This document shows positions 53,193-62,041 of a stretch of 63,106 nucleotides of DNA, piece after piece (position 1 is the stretch's first letter; the number at the start of each line of letters is the position of its first letter). The translations under genes and the position numbers were made by a program. The stretch comes from Lachnospiraceae bacterium (GTDB taxonomy: Bacteria; Bacillota; Clostridia; Lachnospirales; Lachnospiraceae). The notes beneath the pieces are model-generated. The model had not been told where the DNA came from and made no database searches. It saw only the letters and a list, made by a program, of their open reading frames with translations. The stretch spans positions 1 to 63,106 of the forward strand of contig JAILCB010000051.1 of the NCBI GenBank assembly GCA_024680595.1. Direction: 5' to 3'.

Positions 53193-55109
53193 CTATCCCA
53201 TTACAGGGGTAGGATTCTGAGGGAATCCCCCGTCCTTGGAATCCGGATCTCCGGAATCCTCCTTGGAGTCGGAGGAGGGACCATTGTCCCTTCCGTCAAA
53301 GATTGCCTCAAACTCATCCTTAGTCAGCTTTTCCTTGACCAAAAGAGCCTCTGCACACCGAATCAGGGCATCTCTATGACTTCCGATTAACTCCTTGGCC
53401 TTGGCATAGCATTTCTCCACAATGGACTTTACCTCTGCGTCGATTTCGCCTGCCGTATCATCGGAATGGCCTCTGGTGTGAACCAGATCTCTGCCCAGGA
53501 AAACCTCATCGTCATTATTATCATAATTAACTACGCCCAGCCTGTCGCTCATACCGTACTTGGTTACCATATTGCGGGCCAGGGCTGTGGCCTGCTTGAT
53601 GTCCTGGGAGGCTCCGGTGGTGATATCGTCGCAGAACATTTCCTCTGCCACACGGCCGCCCATATCTACAGTAATTTGGTTTAGCATCTTGCCCCGGGTC
53701 ATGAATTCCTCATCCTTTTCGGGCAGGGGCATGGTATAGCCTGCGGCAGACATGCCGGTGGGAATGATGGATATCATATAAACCGGCCCTACATCGGGCA
53801 GCAGATGGAAGAGGAGGGCGTGGCCCGACTCATGAAAAGCGGTGATTTTCTTGTCCCGTTCGCTGACCACCTTGCTCTTTTTCTCTGTGCCGATTCCTAC
53901 CTTGACAAAGGCCTTCTGGATATCCTCCTGCCGGATATAGCTGCGGTTTTCCCTGGCGGCATCAATGGCGGCCTCATTTAACAGGTTCTCCAGATCCGCC
54001 CCGGTAAAGCCTGTGGTGGTCTGGGCAATATGGGTCAGGTTCACGTCATCGCCCAGGGGCTTATTGCGGGAATGGACCTTTAGAATCTCTTCTCTGCCAC
54101 CCACATCCGGACGGCCTACACCTACTTTTCTGTCAAAACGGCCTGGCCGCATGATGGCGGGATCCAGTATATCTACCCGGTTTGTGGCGGCCATAACGAT
54201 AATACCTTCATTTACGCCAAAGCCGTCCATTTCCACCAGCAGCTGATTGAGGGTCTGCTCTCTCTCGTCGTGTCCGCCTCCCAGGCCGGTACCCCTTCTC
54301 CTGGCCACAGCGTCAATTTCATCGATGAAAACGATACAGGGCCGGTTCTTCTTGGCTTCAGCAAAGAGATCACGCACTCTGGAGGCGCCGACACCTACAA
54401 ACATTTCCACGAAATCGGAGCCTGAGATTGAGAAAAAGGGCACCCGGGCCTCTCCGGCAACAGCCTTTGCTAATAGGGTTTTTCCGGTTCCGGGAGGGCC
54501 TACTAAAAGCACTCCCTTAGGGATTCTGGCTCCCAATTCCGCATATTTGCCGGGATTCCTTAGGAAATCTACGATTTCCTGCAGATCCTCCTTTTCCTCC
54601 TTTAGACCGGCCACATCCTTGAACTGGACATTCCCTTCATTGGGATTGGTTTTAGTGGCCCGGCTCTTACCGAAATTCATCATTCGGTTGCCGCCTGACG
54701 AATTGGCCGATTGGGAATTCATGAAAGCCATTACGATGAATACCACAGCAAATCCTAGCAGAATCGGCAGAATATAGGCCAGAAACCAGTTCTCCCGGGA
54801 CACATCAGAGGCAGTATAGCTGGGGAAGACCTTCTTTAGCTCCTCCTCTGCCTGTCCTGTGTCTGAGACATTCAGGGTATTCACCTGACCAGTTTTCAGA
54901 GATATTACTAGGGAGCCTGTGGGAGTCTCGGAATTGGGCCGGATCTCCACGGCACTTACCTTTTTCTCGGAAATGTCTTCTAGAAATTGTTCATGTGTAT
55001 AGGTCTCCTGATTCTGATATCGGCCATTCAGGGAGTAGAGCATGAAAACGATGGCGCCGATAACAAAAATGTAAACTAGAAGACCCCGATTACCACTTCG
55101 TCTATTCAA
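53193..55109 (-). CDS. ftsH: ATP-dependent zinc metalloprotease FtsH
   Basis: A membrane-anchored AAA+ protease for membrane-protein quality control. It has 638 residues. Membrane helices lie at about 9-27 and 107-128 with an extracytoplasmic domain between them. The AAA module has Walker A GPPGTGKT (near 205-212), Walker B IVFIDEID and the [23 protein letters not shown]. The protease domain has zinc motif HESGH (near 426). The acidic, Gly/Asp-rich C-terminal tail is typical. It is the last gene of the divIC-tilS-hpt-ftsH run, 16 bp after hpt on the minus strand. A bidirectional terminator follows. Confidence 0.97.
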   Translation of the reverse strand: MNRRSGNRGLLVYIFVIGAIVFMLYSLNGRYQNQETYTHEQFLEDISEKKVSAVEIRPNSETPTGSLVISLKTGQVNTLNVSDTGQAEEELKKVFPSYTASDVSRENWFLAYILPILLGFAVVFIVMAFMNSQSANSSGGNRMMNFGKSRATKTNPNEGNVQFKDVAGLKEEKEDLQEIVDFLRNPGKYAELGARIPKGVLLVGPPGTGKTLLAKAVAGEARVPFFSISGSDFVEMFVGVGASRVRDLFAEAKKNRPCIVFIDEIDAVARRRGTGLGGGHDEREQTLNQLLVEMDGFGVNEGIIVMAATNRVDILDPAIMRPGRFDRKVGVGRPDVGGREEILKVHSRNKPLGDDVNLTHIAQTTTGFTGADLENLLNEAAIDAARENRSYIRQEDIQKAFVKVGIGTEKKSKVVSERDKKITAFHESGHALLFHLLPDVGPVYMISIIPTGMSAAGYTMPLPEKDEEFMTRGKMLNQITVDMGGRVAEEMFCDDITTGASQDIKQATALARNMVTKYGMSDRLGVVNYDNNDDEVFLGRDLVHTRGHSDDTAGEIDAEVKSIVEKCYAKAKELIGSHRDALIRCAEALLVKEKLTKDEFEAIFDGRDNGPSSDSKEDSGDPDSKDGGFPQNPTPVMG

Positions 55110-55125
55110 AATATAACCTCTCTAA

Positions 55126-55650
55126 TTATTCCGGTGTTACAACTCCTACATAGGGGAGATTTCTATACTTCTGGGCATAATCCAGACCGTATCCCACAAT
55201 GAATTTGTCGGGGATGACGAAGCCTGTGTAATCCAGAGAAACATCGGCCACCCGGCGATCCGGCTTGTCCAAAAGGGCGCAGAGCTTTAAGCTGGCAGGT
55301 CCCCTCTGGTTTAAGACATCCAACAGATAGTGCATGGTGCGGCCGGTGTCGATAATATCCTCCACAATGATAATGTGCTTGTTCCTGATAGGATGATCCA
55401 AGTCCTGTATAATCTTGACAACACCGCTGGACTCTGTTTCATTTCCATAGCTGGAGCAGCGCATGAACTCGATCTGTACGGGAACCTTAATGCGCTTTGC
55501 CAGTTCGCAGGCAAAAAAGGTTGCCCCTTTTAGGATGCAGATTAGGGTGACCTCCTTGCCCTCATAATCCTTGCTGATTTCCTGTCCCAGCTGCCGGATT
55601 CGTTCTGAAACCTGATATTCGGAATACATCATTTCAATTTTATCCGCCAT
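55126..55650 (-). CDS. hpt: Hypoxanthine phosphoribosyltransferase
   Basis: A purine salvage enzyme: hypoxanthine or guanine plus PRPP gives IMP or GMP. It has 174 residues, normal. The PRPP motif IIVEDIIDTGRTM lies near 97-109, with FMRCSSYGNETESSG in the flexible loop and KFIVGYGLDYAQKYRNLPYVGV near the end. ATG 55650 is chosen because AGGAGG lies 6 nt upstream; the open frame adds 7 codons. It lies between tilS and ftsH, the standard Firmicutes order. Confidence 0.96.
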   Translation of the reverse strand: MADKIEMMYSEYQVSERIRQLGQEISKDYEGKEVTLICILKGATFFACELAKRIKVPVQIEFMRCSSYGNETESSGVVKIIQDLDHPIRNKHIIIVEDIIDTGRTMHYLLDVLNQRGPASLKLCALLDKPDRRVADVSLDYTGFVIPDKFIVGYGLDYAQKYRNLPYVGVVTPE

Positions 55651-55759
55651 TATTTTCCTCCTGTTCCGCATGATTTTGCGGTAATTGCCGGGAGAAGACC
55701 CGGGTCGTCTCCCGTGCCGGCTGTCTGGGTCTTTTAACTCAGACGGCCTTAATAATCAA

Positions 55760-55852
55760 GACTTTCCGAATGGTTTCCTTGAAGCATTCGGAAATCCCGC
55801 GCTTTGCGCGGGACACACCCTTCGCGCTGCGAGGGCCGGTCAGACACGAAAT
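55760..55852 (-). repeat. Family D multi-hairpin repeat, copy 2
   Basis: In minus orientation it reads GTCCCGCGC-aaa-GCGCGGGATTTCCGAATGC...CATTCGGAAAG, matching the repeat at 12655-12752, including the preceding GACCGG...CCCTCG block. Perfect TCCCGCGC/GCGCGGGA and CTTTCCGAATG/CATTCGGAAA stems. It sits between the tilS stop and hpt. Confidence 0.82.
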
Positions 55853-55857
55853 GGAAC

Positions 55858-57366
55858 TTATTCCTGAAGCAATAGCTCTAGCTGCCATATTTTGCGGCTG
55901 TTCTTTTTTACTTTATAAGCTTCACCCATTCTGAGGCCGGGAATCCAGAGAATCTGATTTCCTTCCGCTATTACATAGATGCGGTCCCGTAAGGCTATGG
56001 GAATTTTGGCCTCAATAAATAGATCCTTCAGCTTTTTGCTGCCTCCCTTTAGGGTGATTCGATCTCCCGGGCGGCGGGTCCGCAAAACTACAGTATTCTC
56101 TATTTTAACATAATCAAAAGATTTCGTATATATTTTATTTTCCGTATAGACTGTTATATCGGCAGATTCCGGGATTTGCAAAAGAGAGCAGACCATTTGC
56201 CCACCCTCTGACAAGGCTATTCTACCATTCTCCGGCAGGGGGATTATCTCATCCTTCTGACTGTCCGGAGGCGACAGGAGCAATGGGGGGTCCTTATCCA
56301 TACTATTCCAATGAAGGTTTTTCCCCTCTGGACAGTCCCTTTGGAAGAGGATTTTATCAAACTCCCTCATAGCAGTAATGCCGTAGGGAAGTGAGATTCT
56401 GCTGCCGCTTTGACGCATTCTCAGAGAGGCGGTTTCTTCTAAATGGATTTCCGAAATATCCTTTGACTTTCCTGCCAGTTCTGAAATACAGCGGAGGATT
56501 ACCTGATTGGTCAGTATAGGGGGAGCCTGGTCAAATATGGCAAGAGAGAGCTCCAGTGGCCCCCTGTATTCCAGGCCTTCATTTTCCCGGTTAGATAAGG
56601 GACCCTGGGACAGGTCGGTCAGGCATGAAGTGGGGGCCGGGGAGGTGAATTCCCGGAAGAGCCTGTCCGCCTCTCTTGTCAGAACTTGGTCGGCCTGCTG
56701 CAGTTTCTCTGTGGCAGAGAAAAGGTGCATTATGGCATTTTCATTGATTTCAACAGCTTCAGGAAGTATCTTGTTCCGGATTCGGTTTCTGGAATAGCGG
56801 TTATCGCTATTAGTGGAATCCTGGCAGTAGGGTATGTCGTTTTCCCTTAAATAAGACTCTATTTCCGGGCGGGTCAGCCGGAGGATGGGGCGGATGATTT
56901 TTCCCCGTACAGGGCGTATAGAACCCATTCCTCTAATGCCGGTGCCCCGAAACAGATTAAAGAGCAGGGTTTCTGCGGCATCCTCCGCGTGGTGGGCTAT
57001 GGCGATCCGGTCGGCCTCCAGGGCTTCAAAAGTCCTGTAGCGTACGGCTCTCCCGGCTTCCTCCAGGGATTGGCCCAGCTTACTGGCTAGAGATGGGACA
57101 TCAAAGGACTTCATTTGAAAGGCAAGGCCCAAATCCCCGGCTACCCTTCTCACCAAATCAGCATCCCGTAGGGCCTCCTCTCCCCGTATCCCATGCTCCA
57201 CATGGACTACAGACAGAGAGAAGTCAAGCTTTTCCCTCAAATCGTATAGCAAAAAAAGGAGGCACATAGAATCTGCTCCTCCTGAAATCCCGGCGTAAAC
57301 CCTGTCACCCGGCCTGATCATATGGTGTCTCCGAATGAATTCTTCTACCTTATCAATCTGTCTCAT
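55858..57366 (-). CDS. tilS: tRNA(Ile)-lysidine synthetase
   Basis: Modifies C34 of the AUA-reading tRNA(Ile) to lysidine. It has 502 residues. The PP-loop ATPase domain has YAGISGGADSMCLLFLLYDL near 28-47, and the conserved HVEHGIRG, AHHAEDAAETLLFNLFRGTGIRGM and YCQDSTNSDNRYSRNRIR segments. The TilS C-terminal domain (about 430-500) has RRPGDRITLKGGSKKLKDLFIEAKIP. ATG 57366 overlaps the end of divIC by 14 nt, so translation is probably coupled; earlier starts would overlap more and lack an RBS. In spore-forming clostridia spoIIE lies just upstream; here it is absent. Confidence 0.95.
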   Translation of the reverse strand: MRQIDKVEEFIRRHHMIRPGDRVYAGISGGADSMCLLFLLYDLREKLDFSLSVVHVEHGIRGEEALRDADLVRRVAGDLGLAFQMKSFDVPSLASKLGQSLEEAGRAVRYRTFEALEADRIAIAHHAEDAAETLLFNLFRGTGIRGMGSIRPVRGKIIRPILRLTRPEIESYLRENDIPYCQDSTNSDNRYSRNRIRNKILPEAVEINENAIMHLFSATEKLQQADQVLTREADRLFREFTSPAPTSCLTDLSQGPLSNRENEGLEYRGPLELSLAIFDQAPPILTNQVILRCISELAGKSKDISEIHLEETASLRMRQSGSRISLPYGITAMREFDKILFQRDCPEGKNLHWNSMDKDPPLLLSPPDSQKDEIIPLPENGRIALSEGGQMVCSLLQIPESADITVYTENKIYTKSFDYVKIENTVVLRTRRPGDRITLKGGSKKLKDLFIEAKIPIALRDRIYVIAEGNQILWIPGLRMGEAYKVKKNSRKIWQLELLLQE

Positions 57367-57661
57367 CCGGTTTAAAGATAATCTCATCGTCATGAACAAG
57401 TCCCAGCTTATCCTCTGCGACTTCCTCAGCATATTTCTTGGTTTTCGTATATTTCTCGAACTCTATCAGGTCCTTGGACCGGATCTCCTCCGCAGAAATA
57501 CTTTCTCTCAGCTCTGCCATTTGATCCAGGTTTTTTTGGTACTTTTTGGATAGACGCATGCCGTCTATGGTCACTACTATCAGGAGCATGGCGACGGCGA
57601 TAGAGATAGTGATAATTGCAAATTTATTCTGTTTTCTTTTTCGAAAAGCGGGCGTTTTCAT
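57353..57661 (-). CDS. divIC: DivIC/FtsL-type septum formation initiator
   Basis: A bitopic cell-division protein of the FtsB/DivIC family that helps recruit and activate septal wall synthesis. It has 102 residues: a basic cytoplasmic N-terminus, a membrane helix at about 14-34, a coiled coil of about 35-70 (QKNLDQMAELRESISAEEIR) and the family end KYAEEVAEDKLGLVHDDEIIFKP. The ATG has a modest AGGAG upstream. Its last codons overlap tilS. Directly upstream the yabP and yabQ spore genes usually found before divIC are missing; only 108 bp separate it from the S4-protein gene. Confidence 0.92.
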   Translation of the reverse strand: MKTPAFRKRKQNKFAIITISIAVAMLLIVVTIDGMRLSKKYQKNLDQMAELRESISAEEIRSKDLIEFEKYTKTKKYAEEVAEDKLGLVHDDEIIFKPDETD

Positions 57662-57769
57662 GATAGCTCCTCTTCTCCGGATGAATAAATGTCGTCAATA
57701 TCCTGCCCCGGACCTGCCCTGCACCAAGTGGAGGATTAACAGGTAAATTTCCCTGATATGTTTGCAGAG

Positions 57770-58009
57770 TCACAGATATTCGTATAATCCTTCTGCATCT
57801 TCCTTCCGGACTACCTCTTCAACGGCAGAGACCCGAACCTTAACCGTTTTATTTCCAAAGCTAATTTCTATGATGTCACCAACCTTGACCTCGGTTCCTG
57901 CCTTGGAGGGTTTCCCGTTAATCTGTACCCGTCCTGCATCACAGGCCTCATTGGCCACACTGCGCCGCTTTATTAAACGGGATACCTTCAAAAATTTGTC
58001 TAATCGCAT
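57770..58009 (-). CDS. S4-domain RNA-binding protein (RqcP/YabO, Hsp15-like)
   Basis: A 79-residue S4-domain protein acting with the 50S ribosome. RqcP (YabO) supports ribosome-associated quality control and Ala-tailing with RqcH. The family pattern is clear: MRLDKFLKVSRLIKRRSVANEACDAGRVQING, then a GTEVKVGDIIEISFGNK segment. ATG 58009 has AAAGGAC about 6 nt upstream; the longer open frame runs back into a dispersed repeat and lacks an RBS. It follows the HU gene on the minus strand, separated by a terminator and a family C repeat. Confidence 0.93.
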   Translation of the reverse strand: MRLDKFLKVSRLIKRRSVANEACDAGRVQINGKPSKAGTEVKVGDIIEISFGNKTVKVRVSAVEEVVRKEDAEGLYEYL

Positions 58010-58032
58010 ATTCGTCCTTTGTTTGTCTGGGC

Positions 58033-58132
58033 GAGAAGTCAATGCCTGATGGGACGTCTGTATCCTGGTGAGGCTTTGGCGACAGCCCTTCATAGGAGGC
58101 CTTAGGCCTGGGATGTGGCCCCGGCTGATTAT
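58033..58132 (+). repeat. Family C dispersed repeat, copy 2
   Basis: GAAGTCAATGCCTGATGGGACG...TCCTGGTGAGGC...GGCGACAGCCCTTCATAGGAGGCC...AGGCCT..ATGTGG, matching 48607-48705 block by block in the same (plus) orientation. It lies between the HU terminator and the S4-protein start. Confidence 0.75.
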
Positions 58133-58139
58133 AAAGGAA

Positions 58140-58173
58140 AAGGACATGCGCAACCCCGCACATGTCCTTTTTT
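58140..58173. terminator. Bidirectional terminator after the HU gene
   Basis: AAGGACATGCGC/GCACATGTCCTT with a short CCCC-type loop. T tracts occur on both sides (TTTTTT on the plus strand, TTTTCC on the minus strand). The HU stop is 19 bp away. Confidence 0.85.
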
Positions 58174-58191
58174 GAACAATAAATAATCGGA

Positions 58192-58470
58192 TTAACGCTT
58201 GTTAACAAGATCCTTCAGCGCTTTTCCTGCCTTAAATCTCGGGGCTTTAGAAGCCGGAATATCCATAGGCTCTCCCGTTCTAGGATTTCTGCCTTCCCTC
58301 TTTGCTCTCTTTGTTACTTCAAAGGTACCGAAGCCGACAAGCTGGACCTTATCACCCTTCTTTAACTGATCAGATACGGTTTCAGTAAATGCCTTAATGG
58401 CGGCTTCTGCATCCTTTTTGGTCAGACTAGACTTTTCGGCTACAGCAGCAACTAATTCTGTTTTGTTCAT
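58192..58470 (-). CDS. hup: HU-family DNA-binding protein
   Basis: A histone-like nucleoid protein that bends DNA as a dimer. It has 92 residues. The N-terminal helices MNKTELVAAVAEKSSLTKKDAEAAI are followed by VQLVGFGTFEVTKRAKREGRNPRTG, the conserved arm base, and the PRFKAGKALKD end. GGGAGG lies about 11 nt before the ATG. A near-consensus promoter lies 85-115 bp upstream and a terminator just after, so it is probably strongly expressed and monocistronic. Confidence 0.97.
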   Translation of the reverse strand: MNKTELVAAVAEKSSLTKKDAEAAIKAFTETVSDQLKKGDKVQLVGFGTFEVTKRAKREGRNPRTGEPMDIPASKAPRFKAGKALKDLVNKR

Positions 58471-58553
58471 TATCGAACGCCTCCCTAAATATGAATAACT
58501 TGAATTTACTTCTGCGGCAGCTTTTTTACCGCATATTGCTTTGCGCTCATACA

Positions 58554-58582
58554 GTTATACCCGTTTTGCCCGATATTGTCAA
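58554..58582 (-). promoter_or_regulatory. Strong promoter of the HU gene
   Basis: On the minus strand: TTGACA (58582-58577), a 17-nt spacer, TATAAC (58559-58554). The leader of about 75 nt contains a GCGGTAAAA...CTGCCGC-type small inverted repeat before the RBS. Confidence 0.85.
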
Positions 58583-58611
58583 GGAAAACCTTGAATTTCC
58601 AATGATTTTCA

Positions 58612-60075
58612 TTAATTAATGTCGTTCAGACGGCCTGTAAAAAGGATGATTCCTGTTTCTTTGTCCCGGATTAAATACAGGAAGGGTTTATCCGCAATGA
58701 AGTTGATAATATCCCCGTCCATTTCCGCGCTGGTAATCTCCATTACGGCTTCCGTTACAGCTGAAGCCCGGCTTCCTTCCTCATCCACCTCGATCTTCGC
58801 GCGATGGGCAATGGAGGAGATATACATGGCCTCTGCCAGGCCTGAGAAATCGGCATTTTGGGAAAAGGCTGTCTGAATCCCCATATTCTTCAGAGTATCT
58901 GTGAGCCCGTCCATAGTGACATCCATTTGAAATTTGGGGAAGGAGAGGTAGTTAATACTTGTCAATTCTGCCTTGTCCAGGGCGGAGAGGATTTCCTCAG
59001 GCCTGGTTTTCCCCCATAATTCACTTATATTCTCATTTCTTCCCTCTGCCGGAATGAAGAGATCCATTTCAATATTGGTATTGCGATAGGGGAAGGCCAG
59101 GGCGCTTATCCCGTCCTTTTCTCTCAGGTAGCGGAGATTAAGCCCTTTTTGGGACATCATTTGGGCCGGCCTGTCTCCGGAGAGACCGTGGAAGGTCTCC
59201 TCTGCAGTGCTGCTTGCGATGAAGGGAAACTCCCATTCTCCGTAGAAATATACAGCATTTAAGACATCGGCCATAGTATCGCCGGTGGCGGCTGATTCAT
59301 AATCAGGAATGAAGCCATTCGTCTTTTCGCTTACCCAGTCCTTGATCTGCTGCTTTGTCTGGGACAGGCCATTCTTGAAATCGGCCTGGAAGAAATCGCC
59401 TCCAAAGTAGTCCTTTGCGGGGGCGACAAAGTCTGTCTCATAATTATCGCTGGTTTTCAGTGACTTATCTAGCCAGACCGCATTTGCGGTATTCAGGACA
59501 GCACTCTTCTCTGCGGCCTTGAGAGAAAGGTAATCCTTCATTTCTGATTCTATGGCCTGGAGATCCGTGATGGATAAGGCCGATTCGATTTCCGTCTTGG
59601 TATCCCCCTTTGCCGCTATATCGGTCAGGGCCAGGGCGGAGAAGAGGCTGTAGGGGGAATAGAATAGATTACCCTTATCATCCATCTCTCCTAGGAGCTT
59701 CCAATTAAAGCTATTGACCGCGCTGCTAAGGGAGCCGTCCGTGACAGGAGGACCCTCTTGCGGGGATTGGGCCTGGCCTGATGGCGCCTGCTGACCCTTG
59801 CCGCCGTCCTTGCCTGAGGAAAGCTCTGTTTCTGTAGCAGTGGCTGACCCATTGTCTGTTTCGGTTACATCTGTGCCTTGATTATCTATAGGGGTGTCTT
59901 CCTTTTTGCCGCTTTGATTCTCTGCAGCTTCTGTTTCCCCGGCTTCTGCTGCCGTAGCCTTGTCTGTGCCTTTGGCAGAAGACGGTTCGGATGGGCCGGC
60001 GGCCGTCTGTCCGCAGGATATGAGGAGTCCTGCAGTGATAAGGGTAACGATGACCGATGTGAGCTTTCTTTTCAT
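58612..60075 (-). CDS. Exported serpin lipoprotein
   Basis: A surface-anchored serine/cysteine protease inhibitor. It has 487 residues. A lipoprotein signal ends in LLISC with Cys21 as the lipidation site. A Ser/Thr/Glu/Asp/Gly-rich linker (22-110) leads to the serpin fold (about 115-487). Signatures are LSSAVNSFNWKLL, LNAVYFYGEWEFPF, the hinge VDEEGSRASAVTE and FIADKPFLYLIRDKETGIILFTGRL near the C-terminus. Counting from the hinge Glu as P17 puts P1-P1' at Thr-Ser in MEITSAEMD, suggesting an elastase-like or other target preferring small residues. The hinge has an Arg at P13, slightly unusual for an inhibitory serpin. RBS TAGGAGG is 5-6 nt before the ATG. Confidence 0.92.
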   Translation of the reverse strand: MKRKLTSVIVTLITAGLLISCGQTAAGPSEPSSAKGTDKATAAEAGETEAAENQSGKKEDTPIDNQGTDVTETDNGSATATETELSSGKDGGKGQQAPSGQAQSPQEGPPVTDGSLSSAVNSFNWKLLGEMDDKGNLFYSPYSLFSALALTDIAAKGDTKTEIESALSITDLQAIESEMKDYLSLKAAEKSAVLNTANAVWLDKSLKTSDNYETDFVAPAKDYFGGDFFQADFKNGLSQTKQQIKDWVSEKTNGFIPDYESAATGDTMADVLNAVYFYGEWEFPFIASSTAEETFHGLSGDRPAQMMSQKGLNLRYLREKDGISALAFPYRNTNIEMDLFIPAEGRNENISELWGKTRPEEILSALDKAELTSINYLSFPKFQMDVTMDGLTDTLKNMGIQTAFSQNADFSGLAEAMYISSIAHRAKIEVDEEGSRASAVTEAVMEITSAEMDGDIINFIADKPFLYLIRDKETGIILFTGRLNDIN

Positions 60076-60181
60076 AGAATCCTCCTAACTCCCACTCTTA
60101 TGGGTTTTCTTTGAAAATACATGAGATTGCCGCTATAGAGGGCTATTTTTTAAAAGAATTAAGGATTTTTATATCTACTTT

Positions 60182-61045
60182 TTAATCTTCCTGGCCATCA
60201 TTGTCCTTTTCCATAATTTCCCTGTAGATGTCCCGTCTGGAGACACCCCGGTCCTTGGCGGCCCGGCGCATAGCTTCTTTCTGGGGCATTCCCTGCTTCA
60301 TGTAGTGGTCCACATGCTCCGGAACCGTCCACTGCAGGAAAGAGCTTTTACGTTCTTCCTCCTTCTGCTCCGGGCTTTTACCGGATAGGACCAGGACATA
60401 TTCACCCCGGGGGCCGGTTTCTTCATAATAGGCAATTGCTTCAGAGAGAGTGAGCCTCACCACCTCCTCATGGACCTTTGTCAGTTCCCGGCAAATGGCT
60501 ATAGGCCGGTCGCCCAGATATTCATAGAGATCGGATAGAGTCTCTTTTAGCCGGTGGGGGGCCTCATATAGAACTATGGTTCTGACTTCATCCCTGAGCT
60601 CGGACAGGATTTGCCGCCGGCTGCTTTTCTGTCGGGGAAGAAAACCCTCGAAACAGAATCTTCTGGCGGGTAGGCCGGACAGGGTCAGGGCCGTTATCAC
60701 AGCGGAAGGTCCGGGCAGGGATGTATAGGGAATACCCTCCTCAATGCAGCGGCGGATCAGGACATCTCCGGGGTCGGAGATGACAGGTGTACCGGCATCG
60801 GATATGAGGGCAATATTTCTGCCCTCCCGAAGAGCATAAAGGAGCTCCTCTGCCTTTTCTGTCTTATTAAACTCATGATAACTGGTGAGCGGTGTATGTA
60901 TATCAAAACGAGAAAGCAGCTTCATGCTGTTTCTCGTGTCCTCCGCCGCAATTAAGTCTGCGTTTTTCAGGCAGGAGATCACTCTTTCGGTAATGTCGCC
61001 TAGATTTCCTATGGGAGTTGCGCAGATATATAGAGTTCCATACAT
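60182..61045 (-). CDS. rsmI: 16S rRNA 2'-O-ribose C1402 methyltransferase
   Basis: Methylates the ribose of C1402 in the decoding centre of 16S rRNA. It has 287 residues. The SAM-dependent tetrapyrrole-methylase fold starts with LYICATPIGNLGDIT and has AAEDTRNSMKLL, NIALISDAGTPVISDPG (about 75-90), LPGPSAVITALTLSGLP and the FEGFLPR segment. The C-terminal part is a helical domain of about 50 residues. It belongs to the ricT-trmN6-rsmI run of Firmicutes. The GIY-YIG gene often found beside it is absent. The start region is ATG 61045 with AAAAGGATATA upstream, a fair RBS. Confidence 0.96.
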   Translation of the reverse strand: MYGTLYICATPIGNLGDITERVISCLKNADLIAAEDTRNSMKLLSRFDIHTPLTSYHEFNKTEKAEELLYALREGRNIALISDAGTPVISDPGDVLIRRCIEEGIPYTSLPGPSAVITALTLSGLPARRFCFEGFLPRQKSSRRQILSELRDEVRTIVLYEAPHRLKETLSDLYEYLGDRPIAICRELTKVHEEVVRLTLSEAIAYYEETGPRGEYVLVLSGKSPEQKEEERKSSFLQWTVPEHVDHYMKQGMPQKEAMRRAAKDRGVSRRDIYREIMEKDNDGQED

Positions 61046-61222
61046 AATTATATCCTTTTTGCAGATGGCGGTTCAAAGCCGGATCCCGTACAGGAGGGTG
61101 CCCCCGCGACAATGCGCTGACGGTCCTCCTGCAGTCAGAATCTGCCTGTACCGGAGGGTGCGTTGGCGGACAATGATAGGTGGCCGGGCCTTGGATGGCG
61201 GAATGATAGGGAATTTTCCTTA
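61046..61222. other. Intergenic region with imperfect 59-bp repeat
   Basis: Between rsmI and the trmN6-like gene. gtac(a/c)ggagggtgc occurs at 61088 and 61147 (59 bp apart), each followed by a CG-rich stretch and acaatg. No gene or promoter was recognised. Confidence 0.5.
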
Positions 61223-62005
61223 TTATGGATTTCCCTGGAAGCCGTAAATTCTCCGGTATTCCTTACTGGGGCTGCCGTCGGGGTTTCTAAGGATTAGAGG
61301 GGCATCCGTTGACAGTCCGGCTTTTCCGCCTTTCCGGCCTTCAATAAGGATCAGGACAGGCTCACTATCAGCTGTGGGATAGACCATACGGAGCCGCTTT
61401 GGCTCGAGATGATATTGCCGCATCTTTATTAATATATCCGTCAGGCGTCCCGGCCGGTGTACCATGAAAAAAGTGCCCTTTACCTTTAGGACTGAGCTTG
61501 CGGCCTTTAGGATGTCCTCTAGGGTACAGAGGAGCTCATGCCGGGAAATAGCCTTTGAATCTCCGGGATTTAGAAATCCCCCTGACACGGGGATGTAAGG
61601 GGGATTGCTGACAATGCTATCAAAGGAGTCCTGAGAAAAAAGACGGCCGCTTTCCCGAATATCTCCCCGGACGATATGGACCCTGTCCTCCAGGCCATTC
61701 AGCTTTACGCTGCGTTCTGCCATTTCAGCCGCTTCTGTCTGAATCTCCAGACCCACAAGGCTAGGAGCCTCTGTTTTTCCGGCCAAAAGAATAGGCATAA
61801 TGCCTGTACCTGTGCCCAGATCCAGTATCCTGCCCTTTAGGCCGCAAGAGGCTGCGAAATCGGACAGGAGTACGGCATCGGTCCCAAAGCAAAAGGACTT
61901 GGGATTCTGAATGATTTGATATCCCTTTAACATCAAATCATCCAGTCTTTCCCCGGGATTAAGGCATGATGTATTATTATTCTCTAGCAAAGAATTCTCG
62001 ATCAT
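61223..62005 (-). CDS. TrmN6-like tRNA adenine-N6 methyltransferase
   Basis: A class I SAM methyltransferase of the YfiC/TrmN6 type, which methylates A37 of tRNA(Val). It has 260 residues. KGYQIIQNPKSFCFGTDAVLLSDF near 29-52 is characteristic, followed by the SAM motif ILDLGTGTGIMPILLA (about 64-79), an acidic GLEIQ and the catalytic IVSNPPYIPV (N-P-P-Y, about 134-143). ATG 62005 has a weak RBS. The next gene upstream is ricT, as in Bacillus where yabB sits in this place, but yabA is missing here. The tRNA target is inferred from the family. Confidence 0.9.
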   Translation of the reverse strand: MIENSLLENNNTSCLNPGERLDDLMLKGYQIIQNPKSFCFGTDAVLLSDFAASCGLKGRILDLGTGTGIMPILLAGKTEAPSLVGLEIQTEAAEMAERSVKLNGLEDRVHIVRGDIRESGRLFSQDSFDSIVSNPPYIPVSGGFLNPGDSKAISRHELLCTLEDILKAASSVLKVKGTFFMVHRPGRLTDILIKMRQYHLEPKRLRMVYPTADSEPVLILIEGRKGGKAGLSTDAPLILRNPDGSPSKEYRRIYGFQGNP

Positions 62006-62041
62006 TTTTACTCTATGCTAATTATAGTCAAGAGGCAGATA

